Positions 1 to 9,965 of a stretch of DNA of 64,000 nucleotides are shown piece by piece. The notes under the pieces were generated by a model. That model had not been told where the DNA came from. It ran no database searches and saw only the letters and a program-made list of their open reading frames with translations. The position numbers and the translations under genes are program-made. This DNA is from Dendrophyllia cribrosa (Eukaryota; Cnidaria; Anthozoa; Scleractinia; Dendrophylliidae). Every line of letters starts with the position of its first letter. Within the stretch, counting starts at the first letter, position 1. Location: the NCBI GenBank assembly GCA_024195265.1, contig JAJLRJ010000011.1, positions 5,647,361-5,711,360 on the forward strand. Reading direction: 5' to 3'.

Positions 1-120
1 GCCGCCATCTTTTTTCCTACGGTGGATTGTGTCCGATATTGTAGCTGCATAAAAAAATTGAAATCCTGAATTCCAATCATTTTGTTAGCACTAGACTTGG
101 TAAGTCTATGTATCACTTAC

Positions 121-247
121 AGTAATGCTATTGCATACTGCTTGAAGACTTCCAACATGGCAGGACTCAAAATCAGCTTCATGTACTTGAAAATAAAACC
201 CAGAAAGAGACACACAATCGCTAGAAAGAATACCAACACGAAATAAC
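121..247 (-). CDS. internal exon, membrane helix (candidate host gene)
   Basis: On the minus strand an acceptor (ttgatag) precedes position 247 and a strong donor (gtaagtgata) follows 121. The open frame after two leading bases encodes about 41 residues: a hydrophobic helix (VLVFFLAIVCLFLGFIF) followed by KYMKLILSPAMLEVFKQYA. The 127-nt exon ends with two bases of a split codon. It lies on the far side of the Polinton from the next upstream exon at 23321-23415, and the phases of the two do not join directly, so another exon is likely between them. Confidence 0.5.
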
Positions 248-1631
248 CTATCAAATGAGGAAACAGAAAGAATTGAATGTAAAACGAATAACTGGCATTG
301 TCATAAGTTGGAGATTGAGCAAATACTTAGAAGTTATTCAGCGAAAAGTTGTGTAATACGGCTGAGTATTTTTACGAGTCAGTCTATTTATTCGAACCTT
401 TGAAATTGTTTAATATACGACAGTCATCTTCTAGTAAATCTAAGTTTTTAAAAGTGTTATTCCTAGCGCGCCTTCAGAAGAGTGTAAGAACGTGTCATAT
501 TTGTACTCTTTTTGATGCATATTTGCACTTTATCGCAAAGGTTGCGGAATGAACAAAATTTATGCTAGCGCAGCTGTAAAATATGATCTGATTACACATT
601 TTGCTGCTTTTGGTGACATTTTAATACTTTTTTTTACCAAAAAAGAAAAAAAAAACACTAGTTTTTGTTAAAAAATGGTTTGACCTCGTGCTACCTATGA
701 CGTCATATCTCGTTATCATAGCAACCGATTCTCGACAAACGTGGCTACAATGTGTGTAAGGTACAAATAAACAACTACTGAAGGCATGTGGTGACAATAA
801 TTACTCTTGAAGAAATCGAAGAAAAATCTTAAAGGGGTGGCATCCACCTACCCCCTCCCCCCTTGCACGTCCGAGGGTTAATCTAGCAAAGTAACACGAT
901 TTCAATTGCCGTCGAAGTTTTCTGATTTCAGGTTTCCGAAAAACGAAGTTTCCGCTTCCTTCCAGTGGCCTGACAACCTATCGTAAATCACTGGTCACAG
1001 TATCTTCCAAAATACAAAAATGTATACTGGAGTTGTGAATGGCATAAAAAATAGGAACATTGTTTTCTTAAACAACAGGTTCCAAACAAATCACTCTTTC
1101 ACACCGAGAGACAATTATGGAGACATGACTTGCAGTTCTAACTTTTGAATCTGTCAACGAAATCCTATGAAATCACTTTGGCAGTACTTTTGCATGGTAC
1201 CATTTGTTTTTCAATATTTTACATAATGAAATTTGAGATGTTTCTTGAATTTTGATTTTTGGCACTCTTGAGAGATAAAGGTTTAATTTATGTAGGGCTG
1301 CTACTTCTAATGGAGCGCAACAGGTCCCTTCAAGGGTGCTCCAGGGAAATATATTGGGTCCTTGGTTATTTATCATATGTAAGAAATGACTTCCATTAAT
1401 TTGAACGTTCGAAAACGTTCGAAGTAGACTAGCTGTTTACGACTTTCCAATACAGTCTTGCATTGCTTCCGAAGAAGACAGTATTATTGTCTATCTGTCT
1501 GTCTAGTGTTCGACCCCAAGACAAGTATTCTTAGATACTCATAAGAACTAAGACATCATACCAGCTAATGTATAGGCGATCTGGTATCCCGAAAATCGAA
1601 GGCTCCTCCCCTGCAATAAAATGGTGCAAAG
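248..1631. other. intron-like sequence without recognised features
   Basis: No supported gene. A single transposon-end fragment (gtccgagggtta, about 871-882) resembles the termini of the MITE at 32791-33049. Confidence 0.5.
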
Positions 1632-1818
1632 TATAGACCACTTTCACAATGGCGGCCGATTTATTTATTCTTTTATATGTATGTTAATTAGCCTCACTGG
1701 CCTCATTTTAGAGTAAAAATTCTTTTGAATTTTGCACATGTTACCGAGGCCAGTGAGGCTAATTAACATACATATAAAAGAATAAATAAATCGGCCGCCA
1801 TTATGAAAGTGGTCTATG
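1632..1818. repeat. foldback repeat (MITE-like)
   Basis: Two inverted arms of about 70 bp begin with TATAGACCACTTTC and end with its complement. They are separated by about 45 bp and match almost perfectly. No coding potential. Confidence 0.75.
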
Positions 1819-1937
1819 GTCAAACTTGTCAACAATAAGAATATGAAAAAAAACACAACAACAGAGCCGAAGGACGTGAGTTCGACTCTCGTCGGGACGG
1901 ATTTTTTTTTTTGAACTGACAATTACTGTTTTTTTTT

Positions 1938-1976
1938 TTGGGGGGGGGGGAGGGGGGGGGGGGGGGGGGGGGGGGG
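1938..1976. repeat. poly-G tract
   Basis: A run of about 38 G with one A interrupts intron-like sequence. A tRNA T-arm-like fragment (gttcgactctcgtc) lies just upstream at about 1880, suggesting the tail of a degraded tRNA-derived SINE. Confidence 0.8.
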
Positions 1977-2504
1977 TGTTTGCGTTCGACAAAAGTCGTT
2001 ACATTTAACTTCCAAAAAAACTCGCAATATTACGTTACCGCTTACTGGTTCCATCACTCAGCTGTAAACTTAGTTGGTACGAATGCGTTTCGCAACCGAG
2101 AACAACTTGCATCCCCGCGTTAATCCAGCGATAACAATAACTAAATTGCTGTAAACGAATATAAATAACAATAAGCTTAAAGATGTTTCGCATTTGGAGT
2201 CTTAAATGCAACAATAAAAAAGGATTTTTCAACCGAGACACGCGTCTTGATGCGTATCGACCTTGAAGTAATTACTCATGCGCAGTAAGCGCATGAGGTA
2301 TAAAATGGGTCGCGTTTCTTCGTCTTTTTGTCACATTGGTGCATGCAAATTTATGCACGCATATATTATTACTAACCGGGTCGCAGGTCACATAAAAATT
2401 CTACAAAAATGTCTGCCGCGTTCGGCATGTGCTTGGTTTGTTTTGTCTTGTCGGAATAATAACACACATTCAAAATACTCAAAATGGAAAGAGAAAGCTT
2501 TAAA

Positions 2505-2845
2505 GAATACTCAGAAGCCGCTGTAGTGGAGAAAAAGGAGAGCTGTAAGCGACGAGCGACGAAATCTTACTTCAAGTTTTATCAGTGCGGGGCGATCAAA
2601 TCCGAAGAAGCGGAGTTTTAAAGAATTTTCAAGCAGGCGAGGGACTTCACCATGAAAGGAATTTCATTTTTCGGTGAGAATTTATGTTGATATCAATTTG
2701 TGATTGACTTTTTCTTTGTGTCATACTTGTTATTCTAGACCGAGAAAAAGTTGCTTTTGTGAGCTTTTGTGCACTCTAAACACAGAGTCAACGGACTGTC
2801 GCGTAATACAGTTTTTGAGAATTGCTAAAATTGAAAAATAACCCG
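2505..2845 (+). repeat. left arm of a long inverted repeat (candidate Polinton TIR)
   Basis: Matches the reverse complement of 21960-22657 in several blocks, for example ACTCAGAAGCCGCTGTAG, ATCAATTTGTGATTGACTT, AGAATTGCTAAAATTGAAA. A short ORF (2484-2621, containing YSEAAVVEK) overlaps it, and a TATAAAA box lies upstream at about 2299. The homology seems to stop near 2500 outward and near 2850 inward. Confidence 0.6.
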
Positions 2846-3605
2846 GTCGTTTACTGATTTTATTGCTTTTAAAAGTAGTCTTTTCAAATGTAAGAGAAGT
2901 CACGGTTTGGGAAACATTAGACGCAAACTTGTTCGAATGTTTTCTTCATGAAGCCAATAATCATGGTATAAAAGGCACACTAGTAAATATAATTGAATTA
3001 AATAGCGCTTTCTGAAATAAAGTTTGCTTTCAAGATTTTTTGATTCGCGAAAACATTATGCGAATCATCTTTACGGATAAGAATGGCATTCTGACACACA
3101 AGAAAAGTCGGAAATTTTAGAAAACACTAGATATAATAAAGCAGGTTGCTGAATTTAAATATTATTTTGTGATGTTAATAATATAATTCGCAGAGGCCAG
3201 CGCTGCGCGCTGCAATGAGGATAAATAAATCGCCAAGCCTTCCGGAAGCAGAAAATCACTGAATTCTGATAAGCGTTTAACTCTTTTATTCAAAGGAAAG
3301 ACATTTTCATTCAAGGAAATATGAGTTTCATTAAAAAGTTTTGACCTTTAGAACAAATATTTTGGTACAAGCAGCGCGCGATCGAATTACATTCCACACG
3401 AAATTTGCATATATGAAAGAAGTGTATTTGCGACAACACTTTGAAAAAAACTGTCAAGCCTGGAAAAAACTAATACATGGCAAAATCAAAGCAGTTATTT
3501 AAACAACTAGCTTTATAGAAAAATTTCATTTCGATTTGGACTTGAAATCAAACGGGGGGTGGGGGGGTTCATGATGTGTCACGCAATATTTATTTTTATT
3601 AAAAT

Positions 3606-3733
3606 GAGTAGTGGGTGGGGGATGGCTCAAATACGGTTTTTCGAGTCCATAAATAAGCTGTCCTCACTGCGCTCGGACAGCTTATTTATGGACTCGAAAA
3701 ACCGTATTTGAGACCATCCCCCACCCACTACTC
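3606..3733. repeat. near-perfect hairpin upstream of PolB
   Basis: Arms of about 58 bp start GAGTAGTGGGTGGGGGATGG and are separated by about 12 bases (tcactgcgctc). It ends about 110 bp before the polymerase start. It may be a foldback MITE inserted in the element. Confidence 0.75.
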
Positions 3734-3846
3734 GGGATACCCGTCCTCAAACCCCGTAAGAGGGAGTCAAATGCGTTTTTTCCCGAGCCCGGCCGCAACG
3801 GCAAGAGAGGCATAACCAATTGAAGAAATCCAAAAGCCCTTTATAT

Positions 3847-6800
3847 ATGGCACAACCCCGGCAACGAAGACGGCGTGATGCCAATCAACGTGAGCTGATT
3901 GCCTGGCTGGATGCACAGGCACGAAATGTCGACGACAATAATGCTGAGGTCGAGCCTCAAAACAACCCACCGGATCTAGATTTTGAACAACTTGTTCAAA
4001 TCTATGATCGGGTTGACCGATGGGTTGAACACGGCAGACGAACACTCCGGGTCCGCTTTGTAAACAATCTCGAAAACTCTCTTGTCGCCAGAATTTTGAA
4101 CAAAATCAAGCAAAATGTTCACACACGACACTCAATCAATTTACGCTTCACATTCGAGTTACGAAACACGGAAACCGAGGAGTTTAGAGAGTTTTATCAA
4201 AACAACCACAACAGTCGTTGGCTATCCACTCTTTCCGAGACACGACAGTGGCTGCAAGCCCAGGAAGAGCTTCGTCTTCAAAACGCAAGACTCAACAGGC
4301 CTGACACCAAATGGGTTTACGAACGCACTGTCCTGCTTGATGTCAAAGTCGTTCTGGATCGGCAACCCTTGCAAATAGGTCTCGGGCGGCTTCCTGATTG
4401 GATTCGCAACAAAAGAGAAGTCATTTCTCTTGACACTTTCAACGACAATCTTTGTCTCTTTCGTTGCTTGGCTGTCCATCGAGGAGCTCGTAGAGATTTC
4501 AACACTCGCAGAACCAGGGAACTCGCAGAAAGCTTCTTCGCAGTTTATCCGGGGTTTCGAGGCCAGCTAAATTTGCGACACTTCTCCAAAATCGAAAGGC
4601 ATTTCAAGCAAGGAATTGCCGCATATCTTGTTCTCCCCAATGGTGACTTCATTTTATCTCACAGTCCTGCGAATTACGACAAGGTGGGCGCTTCAACCAT
4701 GACTGTCGGTAGTCATGAGGGCCACTCATTCTTGATCACCAATATCAATAAAGTCACAAACAATTACACTTGTGGCGAGTGTGGTGGGAGGTTCACACAA
4801 GCTTGTCATTTAACTCGCCACTCCAAGACGTGTAATCGAGGCCAAACCAAAATCGACTGCCCCGGGAAACGTATCCTCCCTCCGGAGTCAGCTTTTGAGA
4901 AAGCCTTTTACCCAGAAGGCGGTTTCGGTGTCAAGGCAGTGTGCTGGCTGGAGTGGGAGGCGAAGCAGCGCGACATTCACATCCACCATCACAGATGCGG
5001 CCATAGCGGTGAGAGCTATATTTGTGGGGCCCCAGTCGACGGCTATCACCCAGAAAGCAAGACAGTTTTCCAGTTCCACGGTTGTTTCTGGCACGGTTGC
5101 GAGGAATGTTACCCCGAGGGAACGAGGGACGAAGGTGTATATGTTGATCGAAGGGGTAACACAATCACAAGGATGGCTGCTTACCAAAAGACTCTGCAAC
5201 GAACTCAGTTGCTTCGAGACGCTGGGTACACCGTGGTGGAAAGGTGGCAACACGAAAAGCCTTCCCCTTGGTGGAATGATCGTTGCCCACAGAAAATAAA
5301 CAAAACATATCCCCATGCGATCGTCTACGACTTCGAAGCGTACCAGGACAAGACCAAGGCAGCTCGTCCGACACACGATCTCTCTTATGAAAGCGAGCAT
5401 GTGCCCATCTCAGTCTCCATTGCCGACACGTTGAATCCTGAGCCTGAGTACATTTGCTCCAAAGATCCTGACGAGCTTATCGGGCTGTTTTATGCCTCCC
5501 TGGAGTGGCGAAGCGCAGCCATCCGAGAGGACGTGGCTGGCAAATATATGCCCCCAGACCTTGAGAATCTTCCTGAGAAGCAACTCAAGCTCATCGACAA
5601 ATGGTGCAACCAAGTGCCTGTGGTCGGCTTCAACTCAGGCCATTACGATCTCAAGCTTATCCGCAAGTACTTTGTTTCTCATTTCGCTCAAGAGAACTGG
5701 GTCTTCGCCGCGGAGAAAGAGGGGCGCATCATGTTCATCAACACTCCCAGCTACAAGTTCTTGGACATCATGAATTATTTGGCCCCAGGCATCACGTACG
5801 ACAAGTGGGTCAAGACGTATGGAGCGACACAGACCAAGTCCTGGCTCCCATACGAGTGGTTTGACAGCGCTGACAAGCTGGATTATCCGGGGCTTCCTCC
5901 ATACGAGTGCTGGTACTCACAACTAAAAAACACCTTCGTTCTTTCTCCCAAGGAGCATGAAGAATGCAATCGCATCTTCTACGAGAAAGGTATGAAGACA
6001 TTCGGAGACTGGCTGGAGTATTACAACAATCTCGACGTGTCTCCCTTCCTCGAAGCGCTCCAAACGATGAAGGGCTTTTACACGGGCCTCGGGGTGGACA
6101 TCTTCAAAGACGCGGTCTCCTTGCCAGGAGTATCAATGCAATACGTCTTGCGAGGCTCATTGAGAGGGGGGCGCAAGGCTCCAGAACTATACGCCCCCGG
6201 CCCAGAAGCTTACGCCATGCTGAAGGGGGCTGTGGTTGGCGGGCCAAGCCTGGTCTTCACCCGCAAACACGTGCGCGGCGAAACCTGCATCCGTTCTCAC
6301 AAATACGACTTAGCTCGCATCACGAAACGGATTGTGGGGTTCGATGCTAACTCCCTTTACCCAAGCACGATGCTGCAGGAGATGCCCTGTGGTAAAGAGA
6401 CGGTTGTGCATTACAACGCCCCGGAGCAGGCGGCGAGAGTTCTCGAAATGAAGCTGAATACAGGCAGGTGGTTCGGGTTTGCGGAAGTGGACATCGAAGT
6501 CCCCCGAGAGTTGTGGGAGAAGTTCGAAGAGTTTCCACCGCTCTTCATCAACCAAGCAGTGCCTGACGAATTTGTTCCACAGCATATGCACGATTACCTC
6601 CAAGAAAGTGGCCGAACCCGCTTTCCCGACCAGAAAAAGCTTCTGGGGGTACTGTCAGCGAAAACGATGCTGATCTACGCGCCCCTCTTGAAGTGGTATC
6701 TCAACATCGGGCTCAAGATGACGGCAGTCTACCGCACGATCGATTACATACCCAAAAAGCTCTTCGACTGGTTCGTTCGCGAGGTAGCCGACTGCCGAAG

Positions 6801-7611
6801 GAAAGACGACGCTGACAGGGAGAAGGCCCTGCTTGCTGAAGTGTTCAAGCTTCTTGGCAACAGTGCTTACGGCAAGTTCATCGAAGCCGTGGAGCGCCAG
6901 ACAAGAACTTTGTACACAACTGACGAGGACGAGGTCGACAAGCATCTCCGCTCACCCTTGTTCGATGACCTCGAAGAGATTGGAGATGCTTACAAGATCG
7001 AGCTGCGCAAGCAAAAGGTCACAATCGACCGCCCCTTTCAAGTGGGTATTGTTGTGTACCAACTTGCCAAGCTTCGCATGCTGGAGTTCTATTACGACTT
7101 CCTAGATTACTTCATCGACAGGCGCGACTTCGAGCTCATCCAGATGGACACGGACAGCATGTACTTCGCTCTTGCGCACGACACTCTGGAAGAGGCCGTT
7201 CGCCCGGAACTTCGCGCCCAGTTCGAGGCGGAGAAGAAGAATTGGTTGGCGTGGGACAAGTGGAGCGGCAGAGAGCCGGGCTTGTTCAAGCTTGAGAAGG
7301 AAGGCACACGGGCCATCGCCCTATGCAGCAAGTGTTATTACGTCGAAAACGAGGCTAGCGGCGAGGCTAAGATGTCCTCCAAGGGCGTCAACAAGAAGCA
7401 GAACGAGCTTCGCTGGGAAAGGTACGAAAGAGCCCTGCAAGAGGGCAGGGACATGGCCACCAACAGGGGCTTTCGAATGCACAACGGGGCCATGTTCACA
7501 TACGAGCAGCACAAGCTGGGCCTTTCTGCTTATTACGACAAGCGTTGGGTGCTGCCAGACGGCATCCACACAGAACCAATCGAGTTTCACAACCCAGCTG
7601 GGGGCAACTGA
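3847..7611 (+). CDS. polB: protein-primed family B DNA polymerase of Polinton
   Basis: Replicates the element from protein-primed ends. The protein is about 1254 aa from the ATG at 3847. The frame extends nine codons upstream only through a TTG, and the ATG sits directly on the TATATA motif as in the other genes. Order: a C2H2-type finger (CGECGGRF...HLTRH, about 308-329); a Cys/His-rich endonuclease-like region with VDGYHPE and FQFHGCFWHGC (about 350-425); exonuclease motifs DFEAY (about 493), FNSGHYD (about 593) and YYNNLDV (about 725); polymerase motif A DANSLYP (about 832), motif B KLLGNSAYG (about 1000), motif C DTDS (about 1100) and KCYYV. All these motifs are intact, and this is the best preserved gene of the element. 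Its end overlaps the convergent integrase by 25 bp. Confidence 0.95.
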   Translation: MAQPRQRRRRDANQRELIAWLDAQARNVDDNNAEVEPQNNPPDLDFEQLVQIYDRVDRWVEHGRRTLRVRFVNNLENSLVARILNKIKQNVHTRHSINLRFTFELRNTETEEFREFYQNNHNSRWLSTLSETRQWLQAQEELRLQNARLNRPDTKWVYERTVLLDVKVVLDRQPLQIGLGRLPDWIRNKREVISLDTFNDNLCLFRCLAVHRGARRDFNTRRTRELAESFFAVYPGFRGQLNLRHFSKIERHFKQGIAAYLVLPNGDFILSHSPANYDKVGASTMTVGSHEGHSFLITNINKVTNNYTCGECGGRFTQACHLTRHSKTCNRGQTKIDCPGKRILPPESAFEKAFYPEGGFGVKAVCWLEWEAKQRDIHIHHHRCGHSGESYICGAPVDGYHPESKTVFQFHGCFWHGCEECYPEGTRDEGVYVDRRGNTITRMAAYQKTLQRTQLLRDAGYTVVERWQHEKPSPWWNDRCPQKINKTYPHAIVYDFEAYQDKTKAARPTHDLSYESEHVPISVSIADTLNPEPEYICSKDPDELIGLFYASLEWRSAAIREDVAGKYMPPDLENLPEKQLKLIDKWCNQVPVVGFNSGHYDLKLIRKYFVSHFAQENWVFAAEKEGRIMFINTPSYKFLDIMNYLAPGITYDKWVKTYGATQTKSWLPYEWFDSADKLDYPGLPPYECWYSQLKNTFVLSPKEHEECNRIFYEKGMKTFGDWLEYYNNLDVSPFLEALQTMKGFYTGLGVDIFKDAVSLPGVSMQYVLRGSLRGGRKAPELYAPGPEAYAMLKGAVVGGPSLVFTRKHVRGETCIRSHKYDLARITKRIVGFDANSLYPSTMLQEMPCGKETVVHYNAPEQAARVLEMKLNTGRWFGFAEVDIEVPRELWEKFEEFPPLFINQAVPDEFVPQHMHDYLQESGRTRFPDQKKLLGVLSAKTMLIYAPLLKWYLNIGLKMTAVYRTIDYIPKKLFDWFVREVADCRRKDDADREKALLAEVFKLLGNSAYGKFIEAVERQTRTLYTTDEDEVDKHLRSPLFDDLEEIGDAYKIELRKQKVTIDRPFQVGIVVYQLAKLRMLEFYYDFLDYFIDRRDFELIQMDTDSMYFALAHDTLEEAVRPELRAQFEAEKKNWLAWDKWSGREPGLFKLEKEGTRAIALCSKCYYVENEASGEAKMSSKGVNKKQNELRWERYERALQEGRDMATNRGFRMHNGAMFTYEQHKLGLSAYYDKRWVLPDGIHTEPIEFHNPAGGN

Positions 7612-8573
7612 GTGTCCGGTGGCACAACCATCAGCTCCTCACGAACAAACCCTCTCTTAGGGCCATCGTAAAGGTAATAAACGACAGGCGCATCTGGCTT
7701 GGTGACAACCTTCTCAATGTTGTGGACCTTCAAAGACCAGATCGGATCAGTCGCACGCCTACCACCACCCTCCAGCTCACCAGGCTGATATAAATATCTC
7801 ACACTCACCCGGGGTGGGAGCTTCTTCTCATTCACCCCAACAGGCCTAGCATATAGAGTTGGCTTGGAAGAAACGGCTTTCTCTTTGATTGCTTGAGCGG
7901 GCTTCTTGCCAGTGAGTCTTGTTACTTCATTGTTCAAGGCCGAGACAACATCTGGCAGTCTTTTGACCCATGCAGTCGAACGGCCAGAGGGCATATTCAT
8001 TTCAACGGCATACTGATAACCAAACAACCTTTCAGCCAGGGTTCGGTTGAATCTCCCCACAATTGCTTGGTCTCTGTGGATATCAACCCGCCCGCGACGA
8101 ATGGTTGTTTTGTTGTTTTCCATTGTCTTAGTCACAGTCCCCATAAACTCTTTCCCAGGGTCAACTTGCAAGAGTTGAGGCCATTTCAAAGGCCCACGTC
8201 TGTAAATCTTCTGAAATGCCCTTGAGACTTCTTCAGACTCTTTCGAAGTCAGAGGCTCTGCTGCTTTGTAACGGCTAGCCACATCAACAAGGGTTAATGC
8301 GTATTTGTAAACCTTTCTCCCGTGTGGAAGTTTGTCGTGGGGCAGGAGGAGAAGATCTGCTTGATGCACTGCATTGGGTGATGAGACATCAAACTTGGGC
8401 CGAGGGATATGGCGTGGCGCCGGGAGGTAAACTTGCCAAAGGGCTTGTTTGACAAGCCATTTCTTTGCAACATCATCAGAGACCTTGGCCGCTGCAGCTA
8501 GCTTTTTTACAGCGGCAAGACCTTTCCAATACCCTTTCGGGCTGTAATAGATCTTAGAAAGTTTCGCCTCCAT
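7587..8573 (-). CDS. int: Polinton integrase (retroviral-type), catalytic Glu changed
   Basis: Inserts element DNA into the host genome. The protein is 328 aa from the ATG at 8573, which lies 5 bases after a tatata motif. The longer frame upstream overlaps the next gene. The rve core shows the first Asp in VHQADLLL and the second in QVDPGKEF. About 35 residues after the second Asp, where the family has Glu just before RFNRTL, this copy reads IVGRFNRTLAERLF with a GGG codon. The C-terminus has a basic, SH3-like tail (YDGPKRGFVREEL). If the Glu-to-Gly reading is right, the enzyme should be inactive although the frame is open. The start overlaps the stop of the 120-aa gene upstream by 20 bp. Confidence 0.9.
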   Translation of the reverse strand: MEAKLSKIYYSPKGYWKGLAAVKKLAAAAKVSDDVAKKWLVKQALWQVYLPAPRHIPRPKFDVSSPNAVHQADLLLLPHDKLPHGRKVYKYALTLVDVASRYKAAEPLTSKESEEVSRAFQKIYRRGPLKWPQLLQVDPGKEFMGTVTKTMENNKTTIRRGRVDIHRDQAIVGRFNRTLAERLFGYQYAVEMNMPSGRSTAWVKRLPDVVSALNNEVTRLTGKKPAQAIKEKAVSSKPTLYARPVGVNEKKLPPRVSVRYLYQPGELEGGGRRATDPIWSLKVHNIEKVVTKPDAPVVYYLYDGPKRGFVREELMVVPPDTQLPPAGL

Positions 8574-8916
8574 AGTGGTATATATAGAGTTTACGAACGG
8601 TGATCTGTCCATGGCGCACTTCTTCGTCCTCATCAAATTGTTTCACAAGGTCTGGAGTCCTGTTTATAGCTCGAGAAAGTTCAAGGGCTTCCTGAAAGGC
8701 TCGGTTCATTTCCTCAGTTTCTTGAGCCGTGATGAGTGTTATGAGTTTGCGGTATAATTCATATCCTTCTGACATGAATGCGGGCATTTCTTCAGCACGT
8801 TTCTGCAACATTTGCGCTAGTTCATCAGCTTTTCTATCCGAGGAGCATGTTGGAAAAAGGCAGCACAATTGTTCCACAAATGCGTCACGATCTTCTTTAG
8901 AAATGGGCGTGTCCAT
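8554..8916 (-). CDS. conserved-looking small acidic Polinton protein, unknown role
   Basis: The ATG at 8916 follows a tatatata motif by 6 bases and gives a 120-aa, mostly helical, charged protein (KEDRDAFVEQLCCLF; AQETEEMNRAFQEALELSR). No transmembrane segment or known motif. The longer in-frame extension upstream (to 9363) runs antisense-free through the next gene in another frame and is not needed. It lies between integrase and a membrane-associated small gene, all on the same strand. Confidence 0.7.
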   Translation of the reverse strand: MDTPISKEDRDAFVEQLCCLFPTCSSDRKADELAQMLQKRAEEMPAFMSEGYELYRKLITLITAQETEEMNRAFQEALELSRAINRTPDLVKQFDEDEEVRHGQITVRKLYIYHYGGETF

Positions 8917-8922
8917 GGTGGG

Positions 8923-8930
8923 TATATATA
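8923..8930 (-). promoter_or_regulatory. TATATATA start-proximal motif
   Basis: The alternating TA run ends six bases before the ATG of the 120-aa gene. Equivalent motifs stand before most genes of the element. Confidence 0.6.
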
Positions 8931-8950
8931 GGGTTTTTAATTTCTTAAAT

Positions 8951-9388
8951 TTAAAGAAAGCGATAAGCCGCATACCCACCCGCAAGCAGGGTGCCTCCAA
9001 TGAACACAAGTTCACCATTCTGCTGTTGTGGACTGGGCTTGTAGAAGTCTGAGAACTGAGGCTCTTTGTAGTCTTTGATTTGTTTATCTGGTTGCGTTTG
9101 GTGCATCTGGTTATACAAGACCATGGCTTGGTCGGTGGTTTGGAAGTTTTTGCTAGCTTGGTGTTTAATCCGATCGTTGGCTGCAATCCAGTCGAGGAGC
9201 TTGGTGCGGTCCTTCTGGTATTTGGCGTAAGCCGCTTGGTATTGTTCAAGGGCGTGGTCATGTCGGATTTTCTCATCCATTGCTGCCTTGCCGTTATCAC
9301 CAGACAGATATTTAGCGAGATAATTACCGCCAGTGAAAGCGGCCGCATTGAGAACAGCGCCAAGAGCCATTATTGCAATCGAGGCCAT
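8951..9388 (-). CDS. small Polinton protein with hydrophobic ends, unknown role
   Basis: 145 aa. The N-terminus is a hydrophobic Ala/Gly-rich segment (IAIMALGAVLNAAAFTGG). The middle is a charged helical region (HALEQYQAAYAKYQKDRTKL), and the C-terminus is again hydrophobic (LVFIGGTLLAGGYAAYRFL). Two membrane segments around a soluble helix suggest a virion or membrane-remodelling protein. A similar small protein is familiar to me from coral Polintons, without known function. The start follows a TATGTATA motif by 4 bases. Confidence 0.75.
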   Translation of the reverse strand: MASIAIMALGAVLNAAAFTGGNYLAKYLSGDNGKAAMDEKIRHDHALEQYQAAYAKYQKDRTKLLDWIAANDRIKHQASKNFQTTDQAMVLYNQMHQTQPDKQIKDYKEPQFSDFYKPSPQQQNGELVFIGGTLLAGGYAAYRFL

Positions 9389-9405
9389 TGTGTATACATA
9401 TTGTT

Positions 9406-9627
9406 TTACATGTTGTCTGGGAGGATTTTCTGGTCCTCGAGATATTTCTTCAGCGCGATGCTGCCAGCCATGACAGCTGTGAACTTGACATAATTCATCA
9501 AGCTTGCACTGGGGTCGGCAGTGAAGCTCTCTTTGATTGTCTTTTTACCAATTCAACCAATACCAGCGACAAGGCCAGTGATTGTTGCGGCGTCGAGGAG
9601 AGAGTTCACAAGTTTGTTGTCAGACAT
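9406..9627 (-). pseudogene. small Polinton membrane protein with internal TGA
   Basis: The frame starts at the ATG at 9627 (MSDNKLVNSLLDAAT), behind the motif tatacatatg, and is open to a TAA at 9406-9408 except for one TGA at 9553-9555, codon 25. The codons after the TGA continue as plausible protein (FTAVMAGSIALKKYLEDQK), and the frame length fits the gap between neighbours. A single nonsense change in a 73-codon gene is the simplest reading. It was too broken to appear as a long ORF. Confidence 0.65.
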
Positions 9628-9668
9628 TGTTTGTGTCCTGTATACATATGTTTTTTTATTTTTCTGAC

Positions 9669-9944
9669 TCAGACTCGACCTCTGCCTCGACCTCTGCCTC
9701 GACCTCGGGTTCGGACTCGGGGCTCCTCGACTCGGACTGGGGGCTCCTCGACTCGGGGCTCCTCGACCTCGGCCTCTGGCTCGGACTCGGCCTCTGGCTC
9801 ATACACGTACACATACTCGGGCTCGTTGTGCCTGTTCATTGCCAATCTGTACATAGTTTTAATGGCGGCCACATTAAATCCAGTCCAAAAAACAAACACA
9901 CCTCCGACTGCAGCCCCATTCATCGCAGCATGTAAAAGATCCAT
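9669..9944 (-). CDS. small membrane protein with acidic and Arg-Gly tail
   Basis: 91 aa, with the ATG at 9944 just after a tatatatat motif. One membrane segment (GAAVGGVFVFWTGFNVAA) is followed by an acidic Glu/Pro repeat region (YEPEAESEPEAEVEEP) and a C-terminus of alternating Arg-Gly. The RG tail could bind nucleic acid. The tail is encoded by a low-complexity cctcgacctcg-type repeat, so its length is likely to vary between copies. Confidence 0.65.
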   Translation of the reverse strand: MDLLHAAMNGAAVGGVFVFWTGFNVAAIKTMYRLAMNRHNEPEYVYVYEPEAESEPEAEVEEPRVEEPPVRVEEPRVRTRGRGRGRGRGRV

Positions 9945-9965
9945 GGTCAGTATATATATGTTTTT

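Noticed and set aside
4888..5400. 170-aa antisense ORF under PolB
   Set aside because: Shadow of the polymerase frame with no promoter motif or protein-like features.
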